This document shows positions 63,601 to 64,000 of a stretch of 64,000 bases of DNA, piece after piece. The notes under the pieces are model-generated. The model did not search any database. It saw only the letters and a list, made by a program, of their open reading frames with translations, and was not told the origin of the DNA. Both the position numbers and the translations under genes were made by a program. The DNA comes from JADJYF01 sp965278995. GTDB lineage: Bacteria; Pseudomonadota; Gammaproteobacteria; Ga0077536. Numbering within the stretch: the stretch's first letter is position 1; each line of letters opens with the position of its first letter. Where the stretch lies: contig OZ257136.1 in the NCBI GenBank assembly GCA_965278995.1, positions 868,001 to 932,000 of the forward strand, written 5' to 3'.

Positions 63601-64000
63601 CCGAGCGGGGTGGTTGGGACGGCGGTGTCGGCGCTGGTCGATTCGACCCTGGTTGGTGGGGGCCTGGACAACTTCAGCGATCCGGACGGTCCGGCGGTCG
63701 GTCTGGCGGTCACGGCGCTGGATACGACGAATGGGGTGTGGTGGTTCTCGACCAACAACGGCACGTCCTGGTCGTTGGTGGGGGCGGTGTCGAACACCAG
63801 TGCGCTGTTGTTGTCGGCGACGAACGGTCGGCTGTATTACCAGCCGAATGCGAACTTCAACGGCACGGTGACGGGTGCGGTGACGTTCAAGGCCTGGGAT
63901 GGTTTCACCAACGGCACGTTTACCGGCACCAACGGGACCAAGGCCAATACCACGCTGGTCGGTGCCGACAGTCCGTTCAGCGCCGTACCCGATACCGCTG
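48691..64000 (+). CDS. Giant BapA-like repetitive surface adhesin (3' end outside window)
   Basis: One uninterrupted frame runs from the ATG at 48691 (GGAG six bases upstream; ATG at 48679 is an alternative) to the window end, at least 5,103 codons. Residues 1-85 resemble the BapA prefix-like domain (A-A-D-G-S-V-R-N-V, L-R-G-A-D-G-D-I-R-I, G-F-F), not a LapA-type retention module with a double-alanine cleavage site. A Calx-beta-like domain lies at about 190-300. After that come 17 W-F-S / W-W-F-S modules. From the second on they alternate with cadherin/Ig-like modules, giving units of 287-300 residues with D-x-D-G-type calcium motifs. No signal peptide: export by the adjacent type I system is expected, with the secretion signal beyond 64000. 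Likely role: attachment or biofilm. Confidence 0.9.
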   Translation, partial: MELELKIIAADGSVRNVIARSGEPLPVAPGETVLLTPESAVELTTVRDGDALVLRGADGDIRIEGFFASGATDTSIVVTPTALVYVDESGYNVVTSEGAFLSSHLALPVFEYVNLPERIPLPENLIVFVDIAREAALQAVSAPLLPVVAQDEDDEFGTHELPQPPSFEQLELFAGNLDQGSAIFAVSVASAVAREGQSITVTITRSGNLSGSDTIDFATVIRASDADGGTSEADFGSSLGQLRFAPGESSKTIVIALTVDSPSAEAPETFLFQLSNPSTSRSAGTVEIAVGSIELTIVSNDLPNNSVPAAQLTNEDIALVFATGGGNPISVTDADGAPVTVDVSVLNGTLTAGASPPGVTQSGNGSGHLVLTGVPAAVNAALEGLSYQPALNQSGNDTLTISTNDGVATTTSAVAITISPVNDAPVIDASATPVFVGAVEGAPLPVGAVGTAVSALIDATGGGGLNNASDVDGAGLGIAVTFLDTSQGSWFSSIDNGATWVAVGAVSNANSLLLSTVGGRLYFQPTTANFSGTIADAARFRAWDLTSDTNGALVDTTVNGGGTAFSSATDSANITVTNVNDAPVLDASATPLMVDAAEDASAPSLAVGTAVSDLVATGGGIANVTDVDGPALGIAITQLDTSVGQWWFSTNNGVSWALVGAVATNNALLLSASGGRLYFQSTTADFSGTLATAVTFHAWDQSSGSNGSKVNASVAGDPSPFSLATDSVSQNVVAINDAPINTIPGSQTIGEDLPLVLSGGNAISIFDVDAAGSPLTVTLAVGNGTLVLAGTTGLTGDTDGSDGVISISGSLTNLDAALNGLTYQGNLGFSGTDTLNITTSDGGANGAGGVQQDIDSVAITVLGVNNTPVLNAAATPVLSAVDEDALFPTGPVGTAVSALVDPTAPTGGLDNVTDPDGPVTGIAVTALDTSNGQWWFSIDNGTNWALVGAVSANNALLLSGTGGRLYFDPTTLNFNATISNAITFRAWDGFSNGTFTGTNGTKADTTLVGAESPYSTASDTASIVVTAINDAPENTRPGLQLGTEDTPLTFSVGNGNQISVIDVDIGAGTLTVSLNVNNGTLTLAGVAGLTGDTNGSDGVITMTGSVASLNTALNGLVYQGLTGFSGLDTLTITTSDNGSTGAGGVQQDIDQVAIALTGVNDTPVLNAAATPVLSTQNEDPGLPAGAVGTAVSSLVDFNPPAGGLDNVADPDGPTPGIAVTALTTTDGVWWFSINNGVSWNLVGAVSTTNALLLSATDGRLYFQANANFNGVVANAVTFKAWDGFTDGTYTGTNGNKTDTTIVAAESPFSVASDTANLSVAAVNDAPVNATPGSQTGAEDVALVFNTANSNLLSISDLDVGATPLTVTLQVANGRLTLSGAAGLTGDVDGTDGTIVMSGSLTDLNAALNGLTYQGNTDFSGSDTLTITTSDQGNTGSDPGATGGPSDEQDTDTVALNIIGLNDAPSLNAGATPVLTAVNEDAGVPTGVDGTAVSALLDLNGGGGLDNVVDPDGAGLGVAITALNTGTGTWWFSLNNGTSWALVGAVSNTSALLVAGTGGRLYFQPTTLNSNGVITNAVTFRAWDQTSGVNGTKVTTASNGGSTAFSTATDTANLTVTALNDAPVNTVPGTQAGTEDTALIFNAANSNAISIADVDAGGSPLTVTLSVNNGRLALSQTTGLTGDINGNDGTLSINGTLANINAALNGLSYTGLLGFSGGDTLSMTTSDGGSTGAGGVLQDVDTITLTIAGVNNTPTLNTAATPVLVALDEDAGVPVGVVGTAVAGLIDLSSVVGGFDNMTDPDGPLTGIAITALDAGAGTWWFSINNGTTWATVGSVAVNNALLLSATNGRLYYQPNANTNGPLANAVTFKAWDGFTNGTFTGTNGNKADTTIVAAETPFSAVTDTASITVNALNDAPVNTRPGAQTIAEDAPLTFAGGTLISVSDVDAGSNPLTVTLAVTNGTLALSGVAGLTGDTNGADGTISVSGTLANLNAALNGLVFQGLTDFSGASTLTITTSDQGNTGSGGVLQDVDTVAISVVGANDAPVLNAAATPSLAAANEDAAAPAGVVGTAVSALIDLSSVVGGLDNAADPDGPSLGLAITALDTTNGVWWFSTNNGTSWSLVGAVAANNALLLSTTNGRLYFQPTTLNFSGTVANAVTFRAWDQATGVNGTKVSTTTNGGSSAFSTVTDTADIVVTAVNDAPVNTRPGAQAGFEDTPLVFSTGNGNALSVADVDAGTGALTVSLGVNNGTLVLAQTSGLTGDVDGTDGSLSFSGSLADINAALNGLSYTGLLGFSGADTLTITTSDQGNTGTGGALQDVDTVALSIAGVNNTPTLNNAATPVLAGLNEDAGAPAGVVGTAVSALVDLSSVGGGLDNVSDPDGPLTGIAVTALDTANGVWWFSTNNGTTWSLVGAVSSTSALLLSATNGRLYYQSNANFNGTVTNAVTFKAWDGFTNGTFTGTNGTKANTTLVAAENPFSTASDSADITVSAVNDAPVNTRPGAQAALEDQPFTFTGGTLISVADVDAGGSPLTVSLVVTNGTLALSGVAGLTGDTDGSDGAISVSGTLSDLNAALNGLVYQGLSNFSGTSVLTITTSDQGNSGSGGALQDVDTVTLTVTGNNDAPSLNTALTPVLTSMNEDGGVPSGVVGTAVSALVDSTLVGGGLDNFSDPDGPAVGLAVTALDTTNGVWWFSTNNGTSWSLVGAVSNTSALLLSATNGRLYYQPNANFNGTVTGAVTFKAWDGFTNGTFTGTNGTKANTTLVGADSPFSTTSDTADLAVTAVNDDPVNTKPGAQTIGEDLPLTFTGATLISVADVDAGGDPLTVTLAVNNGTLALSGVAGLTGDTDGSDGTITVSGTLANLNAALNGLVFQGLSNFSGASTLTITSNDQGSTGSGGAKQDIDTVAITVTGLNDAPVLNAAATPVLSATSEDAAAPVGVVGTAISSLLDLSSVVGGLDNASDPDGPGLGVAVTGLDTSNGVWWFSNNNGTNWTLVGAVSDTNALLVSSTNGRVYYQPNANFNGTVTNAVTFRAWDQSSGAIGTKVNTSVNGGNTAFSATTDSADLVVTAVNDDPVNTKPGAQTVAEDQPLTFAGATLISVADVDAGGNPLTVTLAVNNGTLALSGVAGLTGDTDGTDGSISVSGTLANLNAALNGLVFQGLTDFSGASTLTITTSDQGNTGSGGVLQDVDTVAISVVGANDAPVLNAAATPSLAAANEDAAAPAGVVGTAVSALIDLSSVVGGLDNAADPDGPSLGLAITALDTTNGVWWFSTNNGTSWSLVGAVAANNALLLSTTNGRLYFQPTTLNFSGTVANAVTFRAWDQATGVNGTKVSTTTNGGSSAFSTVTDTADIVVTAVNDAPVNTRPGAQAGFEDTPLVFSTGNGNALSVADVDAGTGALTVSLGVNNGTLVLAQTSGLTGDVDGTDGSLSFSGSLADINAALNGLSYTGLLGFSGADTLTITTSDQGNTGTGGALQDVDTVALSIAGVNNTPTLNNAATPVLAGLNEDAGAPAGVVGTAVSALVDLSSVGGGLDNVSDPDGPLTGIAVTALDTANGVWWFSTNNGTTWSLVGAVSSTSALLLSATNGRLYYQSNANFNGTVTNAVTFKAWDGFTNGTFTGTNGTKANTTLVAAENPFSTASDSADITVSAVNDDPVNTRPAAQTVTEDTALVLTGASGLSIADADAGASPLTVTLTVNNGTLALAGTTGLTGDTNGSDGTISVSGSLTDLNAALTSVTYQGLLSFSGADTLTMTTSDQGNTGSGGVKQDIDTVAITVTGVNDTPLLNAAATPVLAGLNEDAGAPAGVVGTAVSALVDLSSVGGGLDNVSDPDGPLTGIAVTALDTANGVWWFSTNNGTTWSLVGAVSSTSALLLSATNGRLYYQSNANFNGTVTNAVTFKAWDGFTNGTFTGTNGTKANTTLVAAENPFSTASDSADITVSAVNDAPVNTRPGAQAALEDQPFTFTGGTLISVADVDAGGSPLTVSLVVTNGTLALSGVAGLTGDTDGSDGAISVSGTLSDLNAALNGLVYQGLSNFSGTSVLTITTSDQGNSGSGGALQDVDTVTLTVTGNNDAPSLNTALTPVLTSMNEDGGVPSGVVGTAVSALVDSTLVGGGLDNFSDPDGPAVGLAVTALDTTNGVWWFSTNNGTSWSLVGAVSNTSALLLSATNGRLYYQPNANFNGTVTGAVTFKAWDGFTNGTFTGTNGTKANTTLVGADSPFSTTSDTADLAVTAVNDDPVNTKPGAQTIGEDLPLTFTGATLISVADVDAGGDPLTVTLAVNNGTLALSGVAGLTGDTDGSDGTITVSGTLANLNAALNGLVFQGLSNFSGASTLTITSNDQGSTGSGGAKQDIDTVAITVTGLNDAPVLNAAATPVLSATSEDAAAPVGVVGTAISSLLDLSSVVGGLDNASDPDGPGLGVAVTGLDTSNGVWWFSNNNGTNWTLVGAVSDTNALLVSSTNGRVYYQPNANFNGTVTNAVTFRAWDQSSGAIGTKVNTSVNGGNTAFSATTDSADLVVTAVNDDPVNTKPGAQTVAEDQPLTFAGATLISVADVDAGGNPLTVTLAVNNGTLALSGVAGLTGDTDGTDGSISVSGTLANLNAALNGLVFQGLTDFSGASTLTITTSDQGNTGSGGVKQDVDTVAITVTGVNNTPTLNNAATPVLAGLNEDAGAPAGVVGTAVSALVDLSSVGGGLDNVSDPDGPLTGIAVTALDTANGVWWFSTNNGTTWSLVGAVSSTSALLLSATNGRLYYQSNANFNGTVTNAVTFKAWDGFTNGTFTGTNGTKANTTLVAAENPFSTASDSADITVSAVNDAPVNTRPGAQAALEDQPFTFTGGTLISVADVDAGGSPLTVSLVVTNGTLALSGVAGLTGDTDGSDGAISVSGTLSDLNAALNGLVYQGLSNFSGTSVLTITTSDQGNSGSGGALQDVDTVTLTVTGNNDAPSLNTALTPVLTSMNEDGGVPSGVVGTAVSALVDSTLVGGGLDNFSDPDGPAVGLAVTALDTTNGVWWFSTNNGTSWSLVGAVSNTSALLLSATNGRLYYQPNANFNGTVTGAVTFKAWDGFTNGTFTGTNGTKANTTLVGADSPFSAVPDTA
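54633..56179 (+). repeat. Segmental duplication A, copy 1
   Basis: About 1.55 kb that recurs at 58116-59662 (offset 3,483 bp, exactly four repeat units) with only a few base differences seen by eye. Confidence 0.85.
55711..58238 (+). repeat. Segmental duplication B, copy 1
   Basis: About 2.53 kb that recurs at 60070-62597 (offset 4,359 bp, five repeat units), nearly identical. Its first 1.3 kb recurs a third time at 62683-63981. Confidence 0.85.
58116..59662 (+). repeat. Segmental duplication A, copy 2
   Basis: Near-identical to 54633-56179. Visible differences include GCGGCG to GCAGCG near 58150 and GGTCGGCTG to GGCCGGTTG near 59460. Confidence 0.85.
60070..62597 (+). repeat. Segmental duplication B, copy 2
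   Basis: Near-identical to 55711-58238. The boundaries are sharp: both sides diverge at once at the given ends. Confidence 0.85.
62683..63981 (+). repeat. Segmental duplication C, third copy of the block
   Basis: About 1.3 kb matching 60070-61368 (offset 2,613 bp, three units) and 55711-57009. One visible change is GGGACG to GGCACG near 63913. Confidence 0.85.

Larger units (their letters stand above)
50158..64000 (+). repeat. Seventeen-module repeat array in the adhesin
   Basis: The W-F-S or W-W-F-S codons lie at 50158, 50626, 51490, 52375, 53275, 54145, 55021, 55891, 56767, 57643, 58504, 59374, 60250, 61126, 62002, 62863 and 63739. The first interval is 468 bp (module without Ig partner); later intervals are 861-900 bp. 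Consensus landmarks per unit are V-G-T-A-V-S-A-L-V-D, D-P-D-G-P, W-W-F-S-x-N-N-G-T-x-W, G-R-L-Y-x-Q, F-R/K-A-W-D, and then L-T-G-D-x-D-G-x-D-G in the partner domain. Confidence 0.9.

Noticed and set aside
50158..64000. CRISPR array suspected from the regular repeats
   Set aside because: The repeats are about 870 bp, coding and in one frame; there are no short palindromic repeats with unique spacers and no cas genes.

Overview
The window looks like a piece of a GC-rich gammaproteobacterial chromosome. The order thrS-infC-rpmI-rplT-pheS-pheT-ihfA-MerR-tRNA-Pro is the one known from pseudomonads and their relatives. A PEP-CTERM-like exported protein, an XrtA-type polyprenyl-phosphate sugar transferase and the PrsK/PrsR kinase-regulator pair point to a species with an exosortase A/exopolysaccharide system. 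The species cannot be named from the sequence alone.

Layout. (1) 1-1756: end of a NuoM/Mrp-type membrane transporter gene and a PEP-CTERM-like secreted protein. (2) 1757-18347: a 16.5-kb integrated element bounded by perfect 49-bp direct repeats. The right repeat is the 3' part of an intact tRNA-Asn(GTT) gene. The element carries a P4-type integrase, an AlpA-like regulator, a CHC2 zinc-finger primase fragment, a broken RepA-like AAA ATPase whose 3' end holds nine iteron-like 11-mers, several unknown genes, a strong terminator, and an HNH plus small-terminase pair. There is no large terminase, portal, capsid, tail or lysis gene. A cargo block follows: a class III cyclase-like protein, an AlbA_2/Schlafen-like protein, a stand-alone HsdR-N nuclease, a second HNH protein and a two-gene membrane operon. 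I read it as a phage-satellite (PICI-like) island, possibly replication-defective, carrying candidate anti-phage genes. (3) 18301-28602: housekeeping genes uvrB, tRNA-Val, the translation operon (infC with an AUA start codon), ihfA, MerR and tRNA-Pro. (4) 28603-31053: a 2.4-kb islet between the intact tRNA-Pro and a decayed copy of its 3' part. It holds one beta-propeller secreted protein and a 128-bp palindromic element. (5) 31185-38059: a Sel1 lipoprotein, glmS and a three-gene phosphorelay (sigma-54 response regulator, HPt, hybrid kinase). (6) 38418-43355: XrtA-type glycosyltransferase, prsK and prsR. (7) 43443-64000: a type I secretion operon (TolC-like, ABC exporter, HlyD-like adaptor) followed by a giant BapA-like adhesin gene that runs off the window after at least 5,103 codons.

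How the parts fit. The secretion genes are presumably the dedicated exporter of the adjacent adhesin. The adhesin repeat array is made of about 290-residue units and contains kilobase-scale, nearly identical DNA duplications, so its length is probably unstable. Together with the exopolysaccharide-type transferase and PrsK/PrsR, this suggests a surface and biofilm locus. The tRNA-Asn island is the part most likely to hold undescribed biology.
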